Source: Betaproteobacteria bacterium (GTDB taxonomy: Bacteria > Pseudomonadota > Gammaproteobacteria > Burkholderiales > Burkholderiaceae_C). From it: 7,531 nucleotides of DNA. The position numbers and the translations under genes are program-made. Below are positions 1-6,051 of this stretch, one piece after another. The notes beneath the pieces were generated by a model. It had not been told where the DNA came from and made no database searches. It was given only the letters and a program-made list of their open reading frames with translations. Location of the stretch: assembly GCA_009923895.1 (NCBI GenBank), contig RFSP01000086.1, positions 1 to 7,531 of the forward strand, given 5' to 3'. How positions within the stretch are numbered: the first letter of the stretch is position 1; every line of letters starts with the position of its first letter.

Positions 1-83
1 GGTGGATTGCTTCGTCGCTGCGCTCCTCGCAATGACGGTATCTTTAGGCTCGCATAGGCGGTGTTTTATGGAGCCCGCGATGA
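1..83. repeat. Dispersed intergenic repeat, left copy, with degenerate tandem tail
   Basis: Bases 1-38 are identical, in the same orientation, to 1347-1384. The core starts GGTGGATTGCTTCGTCGC and ends CTCGCAATGACGG, with short terminal complementarity (ATTGC/GCAAT). It is followed by about two degraded 23-25 bp units (around 39-61 and 62-83), each built on an 'aggctcgc-atgacgg'-like motif. This core belongs to a family of GC-rich repeats I recognise from many proteobacterial genomes, where it gives spurious peptides such as RHCEERSDEAI or VIARSAATKQS. The element may extend left of the window. The last degenerate unit overlaps the 3' end of the hydrolase gene and supplies its stop codon. Confidence 0.85.
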
Positions 84-1115
84 TGGCGCTTTATCGTGTC
101 TTGCAATGAAATCCATCATGGCCAGGAAAAATCGCTGACGGGCCTCATCGGTGGCGCCCAGTGACGCGCCAAGAACTTGGCCATTGCCCCAGGTGGCTTG
201 ACGCCGCGTCAGGGGACCAAAATAGGCGTTGTGGGCCATGTCGTCAAAGTAAGCCACCTCCACCCGGCCACCCTGTTTGGTGACGGCCTCAGACCATTCC
301 AGGGCATTGGGAATGCGGCGTCCAGGTGTGCCCTGGTGACAATCTCGTGAGGACCCCGGCGGCACGCTCGCAAACTGGATGTTGAGGCGACAGTCGTCGC
401 TCAAGGTCCAGCGCACGCCCTGGGGGTCGGGGTTGCCAAAGTCGTCGAGCTTGCCAAACGCCAACATCACTGGCACGTTGATCCTGTCAGGCAGGCCCAG
501 TCCAACGGGGGTCACACCCTCTGCGATGACACCCCTGACGTGTGCCGGGTCCACTGCACCCGCCAAATTGGCCACCACTGCGGCACCATTGGAAATGCCA
601 AAGAGGTAGATGCGCGAAGTGTCGATGTCGGTTCTCTCGACGGCCCATCGATAGGCGGCCAGGGCGGTGGAATAGATCATGCGCTGGCGAGCCTCGTTGG
701 TGACCGAGCGTGCCCAGAAGAGCGACTCTCGCCCTGCGAGGCCTTGCATGGCGTAGGCATCAAACACCAAAGTGGCAAAGCCCCGTTGAAAAAACGCCTG
801 GTCAGAACGCAATACATCCTGGATGCCTCCGCCCCCGTGCACACTGATCATCAAGGCTGGCTTGGCCACGCCCTCGGGCAGCCGAAACTTGACCAGCGGC
901 TCACACGGGTCAAATCCCCCCATCCTCCCCTGTACCGTGTAAAAGTTGGCCCGAAGAGGGATCAGGGTCATCTGCCCACGCTCGCTGGACAAACAGCTGA
1001 GGCTGGGCTGAGCAGCGCTCGTCAGACCTGGGGTACCGGCAGCAATGACCCCAATGATGAGAGCCAGCCCCCAGGAGAGACACAAAGTGTTGAGCAATCT
1101 GGCAAATCCGTTCAT
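66..1115 (-). CDS. Exported dienelactone-hydrolase-like alpha/beta hydrolase
   Basis: A 349-residue serine hydrolase, probably exported to the periplasm or beyond. From Met1 (ATG at 1115) the N-terminus has Arg5, a hydrophobic stretch (about 11-27) and an Ala/Ser-rich cleavage region near 33-36, as in a signal peptide. The hydrolase core follows: HGGGG oxyanion-loop motif (93-97), nucleophile elbow G-I-S-N-G (173-177, Ser175), candidate acid Asp224 or Asp225 after VMLAFGK, and His295 in DDMAHNAYF. Classical cytosolic dienelactone hydrolases use Cys; a Ser here suggests an esterase-like member, substrate unknown. Residues about 228-270 form an insertion with Cys242 and Cys259, which could pair after export along with Cys41 and Cys71. 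An ATG at 1130 (five residues longer) is equally possible, and neither has a clear Shine-Dalgarno. The open frame continues to 1400, but that part translates the repeat and is not believable. It lies 347 bp from the operon and is probably transcribed separately. Confidence 0.85.
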   Translation of the reverse strand: MNGFARLLNTLCLSWGLALIIGVIAAGTPGLTSAAQPSLSCLSSERGQMTLIPLRANFYTVQGRMGGFDPCEPLVKFRLPEGVAKPALMISVHGGGGIQDVLRSDQAFFQRGFATLVFDAYAMQGLAGRESLFWARSVTNEARQRMIYSTALAAYRWAVERTDIDTSRIYLFGISNGAAVVANLAGAVDPAHVRGVIAEGVTPVGLGLPDRINVPVMLAFGKLDDFGNPDPQGVRWTLSDDCRLNIQFASVPPGSSRDCHQGTPGRRIPNALEWSEAVTKQGGRVEVAYFDDMAHNAYFGPLTRRQATWGNGQVLGASLGATDEARQRFFLAMMDFIARHDKAPSSRAP

Positions 1116-1137
1116 TCGACACACTGGCATGTTGTAG

Positions 1138-1160
1138 ATCGCCGATAAAGTGAGGTGCGC
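1138..1160. repeat. 23-bp long-range direct repeat, left copy
   Basis: This 23-base stretch matches 7319-7341 in the same orientation with one mismatch at base 5 (C here, T there). The 18-base core CGATAAAGTGAGGTGCGC is identical. The copies start 6181 bp apart and bracket the whole TRAP/dehydratase/dehydrogenase operon. This copy ends 23 bp upstream of the hydrolase start codon. It could be a recombination footprint or a dispersed short repeat. Confidence 0.85.
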
Positions 1161-1163
1161 TGT

Positions 1164-1178
1164 ATTCACCCGGTGAAT
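1164..1178. promoter_or_regulatory. 15-bp palindrome upstream of the hydrolase (possible operator)
   Basis: ATTCACC-C-GGTGAAT is a perfect inverted repeat with 7-bp arms and a 1-bp centre, 48 bp upstream of the hydrolase start codon. The symmetry and position fit a dimeric repressor or activator site. The regulator is unknown and no regulator gene is in the window. Confidence 0.4.
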
Positions 1179-1346
1179 TTCGGCACATGCATTATCGTAA
1201 GCGTTACATGCAGCCCGAGCGAGCCAGATCGACCCGATTTTCATAAGGGATAAACACCAGAAACAAGCGCTGAGAATGCGCGTTGCGCAAGAAAAGATTC
1301 TTGGCTTTGGGGCCCGGTATGGGGGTGATGAGGTCATGCTGGTGGG

Positions 1347-1447
1347 GGTGGATTGCTTCGTCGCTGCGCTCCTCGCAATGACGGACCTTTCGGCTCGCAA
1401 TGACGGTGCTTTTAGGCTCGCGATGACGGTTCAGGCTCGCGGCGACT
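1347..1447. repeat. Dispersed intergenic repeat, right copy, with tandem tail
   Basis: Bases 1347-1384 repeat 1-38 exactly. A run of degenerate units follows (about 1385-1406, 1407-1429 and 1430-1447), each carrying GGCTCGC then (A/G)ATGACGG or a decayed form. The first tail unit of the left copy (tctttaggctcgc) resembles the unit at 1407-1429 here (tgcttttaggctcgc), so the copies share more than the 38-bp core. The two copies are direct repeats bracketing the hydrolase gene. Open frames crossing this element (for example on the minus strand at 1204-1665) are artefacts of the repeat. Confidence 0.85.
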
Positions 1448-1462
1448 AAGGCACTTTTGGGT

Positions 1463-2518
1463 TCAGGACAGGTGGCGGGCCTTGGTTGCGGCCTGTTCCA
1501 GCTCTGACCAGGTGGTGTCATCGATGGGGATGCCCGAGACCGAGCGCTCGGCTCTTGCGCGGCGTTCAGGCTCGCCGGCCAGCAATACGCCGTCATGCCC
1601 GGCTCCTGGTGGGCTCTGGCGAACCCATTCGAAGAACGCTTTGGCTTCGTCTTCGAATGTGGCACGGGTGCCCAGACGATCAGGATCGATCAAGATGGTC
1701 AGCATGCCGTTGAGCACTGCGCGGCGCTCATCGGCTGGTTGGTGCCAGGTGCCTCCGCCCGTGAGGGCACCGCCCAGCAGTTCACAGGCCATGGCCAAGC
1801 CAAAGCCCTTGTGCTCTCCAAACGTCATCAGCGCGCCCATCAGCCCTTGCGACTGCGGGACCACGACCACTCCAGGGTCGGTGGTGGGGCGGCCGTGCTC
1901 GTCCAGGAGGTAGCCTGGCTCTACCTTCCGACCTTCGTTATAAGCCACACGCATTTTTCCCTGGGCCACGCGACTGGTGGCAAAGTCCAGGACGAAAGGG
2001 TCCTGCCCGCTGATGGGCACGCCAATGCAACACGGGTTGGTGCCAAAGCGCCCATCACCACCCCCCCAAGGTGCGACCACAGGCCGCGACAACACATTGA
2101 CAAAATGCAGGCTCACCAGGCCTTGCGCCACGGCCATTTCAGCAAAGTGGCCAATCCGCCCCAAGTGGTGCGCACGGGACAGGGTCATGATGCAGCTGCC
2201 ATGCGCTTGTGCTCTTGCAATCCCGAGGTCCATCGCCTGTGCGCCTACCACCTGGCCATAACCACACTGGCCGTCAAGCGCGAGCAATGTGCCCGTGTCG
2301 AGCGTGATGCGCACAGCCTTGTTGGGGCACAGGCCGCCCTCTCGCACCGCATCCACATAACGCGGCACCATGCCTACGCCATGTGAGTCGTGCCCGCTGA
2401 GGTTGGCCAGGACGAGATTCGCAGCCACAGTGTCGGCTTCAGCCGCCGAGCTGCCGCAATCACGCAGGATGGAGGCCACAAAAGTCTGCAATGCTGCAGA
2501 CGACAGGTGATGGGCCAT
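1463..2518 (-). CDS. LDH2-family (malate/L-lactate dehydrogenase type) oxidoreductase
   Basis: A 351-residue NAD(P)-dependent oxidoreductase of the Ldh_2 family, which interconverts 2-hydroxy and 2-keto acids (or imino acids) in the cytosol. The family includes YiaK, AllD and ComC and is unrelated to classical Rossmann-fold lactate dehydrogenases. Family signatures: SGHDSHGVGMVPRY (41-54) with the presumed catalytic His in HDSHG, RAHHLGRIGH (115-124), PWGGGDGRFGTNP (150-162), VLDFATSRVAQGKM (176-189), GEHKGFGLA (234-242) and a C-terminal GEPERRARAERS segment (315-326). The length is normal and nothing appears missing. The ATG at 2518 is preceded by AAAGGA on the minus strand (2526-2531), a good ribosome-binding site. 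It is the last operon gene, 31 bp after the UxaA-family gene, so its substrate is probably the imported acid or a product of that dehydratase. The sequence does not tell which hydroxy acid it uses. Confidence 0.93.
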   Translation of the reverse strand: MAHHLSSAALQTFVASILRDCGSSAAEADTVAANLVLANLSGHDSHGVGMVPRYVDAVREGGLCPNKAVRITLDTGTLLALDGQCGYGQVVGAQAMDLGIARAQAHGSCIMTLSRAHHLGRIGHFAEMAVAQGLVSLHFVNVLSRPVVAPWGGGDGRFGTNPCCIGVPISGQDPFVLDFATSRVAQGKMRVAYNEGRKVEPGYLLDEHGRPTTDPGVVVVPQSQGLMGALMTFGEHKGFGLAMACELLGGALTGGGTWHQPADERRAVLNGMLTILIDPDRLGTRATFEDEAKAFFEWVRQSPPGAGHDGVLLAGEPERRARAERSVSGIPIDDTTWSELEQAATKARHLS

Positions 2519-2549
2519 GGGCTTGTCCTTTCAGAACACGGTGGTGTGT

Positions 2550-4061
2550 TCACATCACCGCGCCAACCTGCCAGGGTACGAACTCGTTTTGCCCGTAGCC
2601 GTGTGACTCACTCTTGGTGCGGCCACCCGAGGCCGTTGCCAATGCGAGCTCGAAGATGCGCTGACCCATCTCGGCGACGCTGGCGGTGCCGTCGACGATC
2701 TCACCGCAATTCAAGTCGATGTCGTCTTCTTGTCGCCGCCACAGCGCCGTATTGGTCGAGAATTTCAGCGAGGGTGAGGGGGCGCATCCGTAAGCGGATC
2801 CGCGACCCGTGGTGAAGCAGATGAGATTGGCCCCACCAGCCACCTGCCCTGTGGCACTGACCGGGTCATAACCTGGCGTGTCCATGTAGACAAAGCCCTT
2901 GACCTTCACGGATTGGGCATATTCGTAGACGGCCTGAAGGTTGGTGGTGCCGGCTTTGGCGACAGCGCCTAGAGACTTCTCCAAAATCGTGGTCAGTCCA
3001 CCGGCCTTATTGCCAGGCGAAGGGTTGTTGTTCATCTCGCCGTCGTTGATGCGTGTGTAGTGCTCCCACCACCGAATGCGGGCCACGAGCTTCTCGCCCA
3101 CTTCACGCGAGACGGCGCGTCGCGTGAGCAGGTGCTCTGCACCGTAAATTTCTGGCGTTTCACTCAGGATGGCGGTTCCGCCATGGGCCACCAGCAGGTC
3201 CACCGCCGCTCCGAGCGCTGGGTTGGCACTGATGCCGCTGTAGCCATCGGAGCCGCCGCATTGCAAGCCGATGGTGATGTGAGCAGCACTGCAGGGCGTG
3301 CGTACCACGGCGTTGGCGGCAGGCAACATCTCTTTGACCATGGCGATGCCTCGCTCAACGGTCTTGCGCGTGCCTCCGCTGTCTTGGATGTTAAAGGTGC
3401 GCAGCAGGCTGCCCTCTTGGAGTCCGCTGTGGGCCAGCCAGGCATTGATCTGGTTGGACTCGCAGCCCAACCCCACCACCAACACGCCTGCAAAATTGGC
3501 ATGCGTGGCATAGCCGCTAAGCGTTCGCTCAAGGATTTGCATGCCCAAGCCCTCTGTGGCCATGCCACATCCCGTGCCATGGGTGAGCGCAACCACCCCG
3601 TCGACGTGAGGGAAGTCTGACAGCGCCTGATTCGCGTGACCCGCGAAATGGTCGGCAATCGCCCGCGCAACCGTGGCCGAGCAGTTCACGCTGGAGAGGA
3701 TGCCGATGTAATTGCGCGTGGCCACCCGGCCATCGGCTCGGCGAATCCCCATGAAGGTGGCTTCTTTGCGCACGGGCTCGGGCTTGACGTCGCTGCCAAA
3801 GGCGTAGTCGCGCTCAAAGTCACCCATCACGAGGTTGTGGGTGTGCACGTGCTCGCCGCGCTGAATGGCGCGGCTTGCAAAGCCAATGATCTGGTTATAT
3901 CGACGTACAGGCTCGCCCACTGCGATATTGCGCGCAGCCACCTTGTGTCCAGGAGGCACCAGGCCTTTGAGCGTGAGTCCCTCCAGGGTGGCGCCGCCCA
4001 GGAGCTGCTGACGGCTGATGAAAACGTCGTCTAGAGGGTGGAGTCGGATGAATGGATTCAT
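2550..4061 (-). CDS. UxaA-family sugar-acid dehydratase (altronate/galactarate dehydratase family)
   Basis: A 503-residue cytosolic hydrolyase of the UxaA/GarD family, which removes water from sugar acids to give 2-keto-3-deoxy acids. Residues 1-80 are the small N-terminal SAF-type domain (PPGHKVA 36-42, GEHVHTHN 69-76); about 100-503 are the large catalytic part. Conserved blocks: SSVNCSATV (123-131), THGTGCGMA (160-168), VVGLGCESNQI (195-205), LQCGGSDGYSGISANP (266-281), NNNPSPGNKAGGL (344-356), FTTGRGSAYG (416-425). Both domains are in one chain of near-UxaA length (about 495 in E. coli), unlike the split SuyA/SuyB sulfolactate sulfo-lyase. The tail GYGQNEFVPWQVGAVM (488-503) resembles a betaproteobacterial subgroup as I recall it. 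It starts 13 bp after dctM with only a weak AGGC site, so translational coupling is likely. Substrate is unassigned: altronate, galactarate and related acids all fit. Confidence 0.93.
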   Translation of the reverse strand: MNPFIRLHPLDDVFISRQQLLGGATLEGLTLKGLVPPGHKVAARNIAVGEPVRRYNQIIGFASRAIQRGEHVHTHNLVMGDFERDYAFGSDVKPEPVRKEATFMGIRRADGRVATRNYIGILSSVNCSATVARAIADHFAGHANQALSDFPHVDGVVALTHGTGCGMATEGLGMQILERTLSGYATHANFAGVLVVGLGCESNQINAWLAHSGLQEGSLLRTFNIQDSGGTRKTVERGIAMVKEMLPAANAVVRTPCSAAHITIGLQCGGSDGYSGISANPALGAAVDLLVAHGGTAILSETPEIYGAEHLLTRRAVSREVGEKLVARIRWWEHYTRINDGEMNNNPSPGNKAGGLTTILEKSLGAVAKAGTTNLQAVYEYAQSVKVKGFVYMDTPGYDPVSATGQVAGGANLICFTTGRGSAYGCAPSPSLKFSTNTALWRRQEDDIDLNCGEIVDGTASVAEMGQRIFELALATASGGRTKSESHGYGQNEFVPWQVGAVM

Positions 4062-4074
4062 GGTTTGCCTATGC

Positions 4075-5469
4075 CTACTGAACCCATCTGGGCAACCACA
4101 GCACCAGTTGCGGCACGTAGGTGATGATGATCAGTGAACCCAGAAGGGGTACCAGCCAAGGCAAGATGGCCAGCGTGGTTCGTTCGACACTGAGCTTGGC
4201 GACTCGGGCAAGAACGAACAACACCATGCCCATGGGCGGATGCAGCAGGCCGATCATGAGATTGAGCACCATCACCAACCCGAAGTGCACGAGGTCGATT
4301 CCCAGTTGCTGGCAAATGGGCACCAAGATGGGCACGAGGATGGTGATGGCTGCCGTGGGCTCGAGGAAGCAGCCTACGAAGAGCATGAGCAAATTCGCCA
4401 ACAGCAAGAAGACCCAAGGCTCCTTGGTAAAGCTCAGCACCCACTGCCCAATGGCAGCGGTAACGCCGGTGGCTGTCAGCATCCAGCCGAAGATGCTCGC
4501 TGCAGCGACGATGAACAGCACGGTAGAGGTTGTCTCCACGGTATCCAAGCAAACCTTGACGAACATCTTCCAGTGAAGCGTGCGGTACCAGACAAACCCC
4601 AGCACCATGGCCCAGATGCAAGCGGCAATGGCTCCTTCGGTGGGCGTAAACACGCCGGTTGTCATGCCGCCAATCAGCAGCACAGGCGTCATGATGGGCA
4701 AAACAGCCTGAAATCTGAACACCCGGTCAGAGACGAATAGCACCACCAATCCAATGAGCACAGTGGGCTGCGCAGGCCATCCTGCATGGACCACCAGAGC
4801 CCACACGGCCAGCGGCCAAGCCATCACCACGGCCAACTCTGCCAGCGCCTTGATGACCTTTGACCACTGAAATTTGACGTCCGCACCCCAGCCATTGCGG
4901 TGCGCAAAATAAGCCACGGTGAGCATCATGAGCAGTGCCATCAATCCACCGGGCAGGATCCCCGCGAGGAACAGCGCGCCCACGCTCACATTGGCCATCA
5001 TGCCGTAAATCACAAACGGCAGGCTGGGCGGGATGATGGGTCCGAGGGTGGCGCTGGCGGCCGTCACTCCCACTGCGAACTCTGTGCTGTAGCCATGGTC
5101 TTTCATGGCCTTGATTTCGATGGTCCCCAGCCCGGCCGCGTCGGCAATGGCGGTCCCGCTCATGCCAGCAAACACCACCGAACCGACCACATTGACATGG
5201 CCCAAGCCGCCCTTGAGCCAACCGACGAGCGCGAGGGCAAAGTTGTAGATGCGGTTGGTGATGCCCGCATTGTTCATCAGGTTGCCAGCGAGGATGAAAA
5301 ACGGCACGGCCAATAAAGGAAAGCTGTCAATCCCACTGACCATGCGGTGGATGACGGCGATGGGCGGCAGGTTGCCTGTCCACAAGATGTAAATCAAGGC
5401 GGATCCGGCCATGGCCACCGCAACCGGAATGCCACCACTCATGAGCAGCAGGAAAATGATCTTCAGCAT
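4075..5469 (-). CDS. dctM: TRAP transporter large permease subunit (DctM)
   Basis: The 464-residue, highly hydrophobic channel subunit of a TRAP transporter, in the inner membrane. It couples substrate uptake to an ion gradient (usually Na+). Family motifs: SFPLLAVPFFILAGNLMNNAGI (49-70), VFAGMSGTAIADAAGLGTIE (99-118), GVTAASATLGPIIPPSLPFVIYG (134-156), GVFTPTEGA (272-280), FLEPTAAITILVPI (368-381) and LNLMIGLLHPPMGMVLFV (402-419). Most DctM proteins are about 425-430 residues; the extra length falls at about 205-258, where two added hydrophobic segments (about 211-229 and 236-248) precede the usual segment before GGMTTGVFTPTE. A pair of extra helices would preserve topology. The ATG at 5469 lies 9 bp after the dctQ stop, and TAAGG formed by that stop provides the ribosome-binding site. 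Confidence 0.96.
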   Translation of the reverse strand: MLKIIFLLLMSGGIPVAVAMAGSALIYILWTGNLPPIAVIHRMVSGIDSFPLLAVPFFILAGNLMNNAGITNRIYNFALALVGWLKGGLGHVNVVGSVVFAGMSGTAIADAAGLGTIEIKAMKDHGYSTEFAVGVTAASATLGPIIPPSLPFVIYGMMANVSVGALFLAGILPGGLMALLMMLTVAYFAHRNGWGADVKFQWSKVIKALAELAVVMAWPLAVWALVVHAGWPAQPTVLIGLVVLFVSDRVFRFQAVLPIMTPVLLIGGMTTGVFTPTEGAIAACIWAMVLGFVWYRTLHWKMFVKVCLDTVETTSTVLFIVAAASIFGWMLTATGVTAAIGQWVLSFTKEPWVFLLLANLLMLFVGCFLEPTAAITILVPILVPICQQLGIDLVHFGLVMVLNLMIGLLHPPMGMVLFVLARVAKLSVERTTLAILPWLVPLLGSLIIITYVPQLVLWLPRWVQ

Positions 5470-5478
5470 CGCGCAGCC

Positions 5479-6051
5479 TTAGCGGTCTTGCATGGTGGAC
5501 TCGGGGCGCTCAAGCACGCTGTAACCGCGCTGCCAATGCAGCCAAGCCACGCCCATGGACCGCCAGGCCATGGCCGCAAAACCGGCGGCGCAGACCCCAT
5601 AGACCCAGTTCATCGGCAGGTCCACCACCGTCATGCGTGAATTGCTGCCAAGTTTGTCCATCATCATCAATGTCAGCACCACGGCGGCTGAAAAAAAAGC
5701 GATCCGAGACACATCGACCGCCGTGGCCATCACGCGTGCCATGCGGGCGGGCATGTAGCGATAAAAGAAATCCACCTGTATGTGGTTGTTTCTGATCACG
5801 CCTATCGTGGCCCCCGTGAAGACGGTGGCGATGAGCAAGTAGCGAGCAATCTCTTCGGTCCAGGCGGCAGAGTCGTTAAGCAGGTAACGCGTGATGAACT
5901 GGTAGATCACCACCAACCCCAGAGCCCAAAAGAAGGCAAGAGCCACCCAGGCCTCTGGTGGTGTACCGACCAGATCCACGGCCTCGTCTTGCGCGTGGAA
6001 CTCGCCGTCCTCCCCCATGACGCGGGGGAGGTCGTCGATAGAACCGCTCAT
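5479..6051 (-). CDS. dctQ: TRAP transporter small permease subunit (DctQ)
   Basis: A 190-residue inner-membrane protein that pairs with DctM and is needed for TRAP transport. Four hydrophobic segments are visible (about 34-52, 70-88, 112-133, 148-170). Family motifs are AAWTEEIARYLLIA (62-75), NNHIQVDFFYRYMP (88-101) and LPMNWVYG (145-152). I chose the ATG at 6051 because it overlaps the dctP stop by 4 bp (ATGA), a typical coupled junction; the frame extends 8 codons further upstream, inside dctP. The first 30 residues are unusually acidic and hydrophilic (GEDGEFHAQDEAVD, 13-26) and form a longer cytoplasmic tail than most DctQ proteins have. A start at Met12 is a less likely alternative. Confidence 0.93.
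   Translation of the reverse strand: MSGSIDDLPRVMGEDGEFHAQDEAVDLVGTPPEAWVALAFFWALGLVVIYQFITRYLLNDSAAWTEEIARYLLIATVFTGATIGVIRNNHIQVDFFYRYMPARMARVMATAVDVSRIAFFSAAVVLTLMMMDKLGSNSRMTVVDLPMNWVYGVCAAGFAAMAWRSMGVAWLHWQRGYSVLERPESTMQDR

Larger units (their letters stand above)
1116..1462. other. Repeat-rich intergenic region between hydrolase and operon
   Basis: This 347-bp stretch has no believable gene. On the hydrolase side it holds one copy of a 23-bp long-range repeat (1138-1160) and a 15-bp palindrome (1164-1178), so the hydrolase promoter is probably here, although I see no convincing -35/-10 pair. A weak candidate -10 (GATAAT on the minus strand, near 1192-1197) lacks a matching -35. Around 1190-1208 a short inverted repeat (GTAA-GCG-TTAC) sits between two ACATGC-like words. 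The operon side is occupied by the dispersed repeat at 1347-1447. No clear rho-independent terminator follows the LDH2-family gene; the GC-rich repeat array may serve that role. Confidence 0.6.

Noticed and set aside
1190..1208. GTAA-GCG-TTAC inverted repeat as an operator
   Set aside because: Arms are only 4 bp and the outer ACATGC words are asymmetrically spaced, so it is not distinguishable from chance.
1116..1400. N-terminal extension of the hydrolase reading frame up to 1400
   Set aside because: It translates the dispersed repeat and the presumed promoter region; a proper signal peptide begins at the ATG at 1115 (or 1130).
1385..1447. CRISPR-like array
   Set aside because: Units are short, decayed and adjacent without distinct spacers, there are only two or three of them, and there are no cas genes.
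1204..1665. Minus-strand open frame overlapping the LDH2 gene and containing RHCEERSDEAIH
   Set aside because: That peptide is the well-known translation artefact of this repeat, and the rest is an out-of-frame shadow of the LDH2-family gene.
1595..2386. Long plus-strand open frames antisense to the operon (also at 3060-3620, 4240-4740 and 6330-7055)
   Set aside because: They are mirror frames in GC-rich coding DNA opposite well-supported genes; they lack recognisable domains, and none has convincing initiation signals.
1463..4061. Sulfolactate degradation module (ComC-like LDH2 plus SuyAB)
   Set aside because: SuyA and SuyB are separate proteins and, as I recall SuyB, lack the THGTGCGMA and GLGCESNQI blocks seen here; this fused protein is of the altronate/galactarate dehydratase type.
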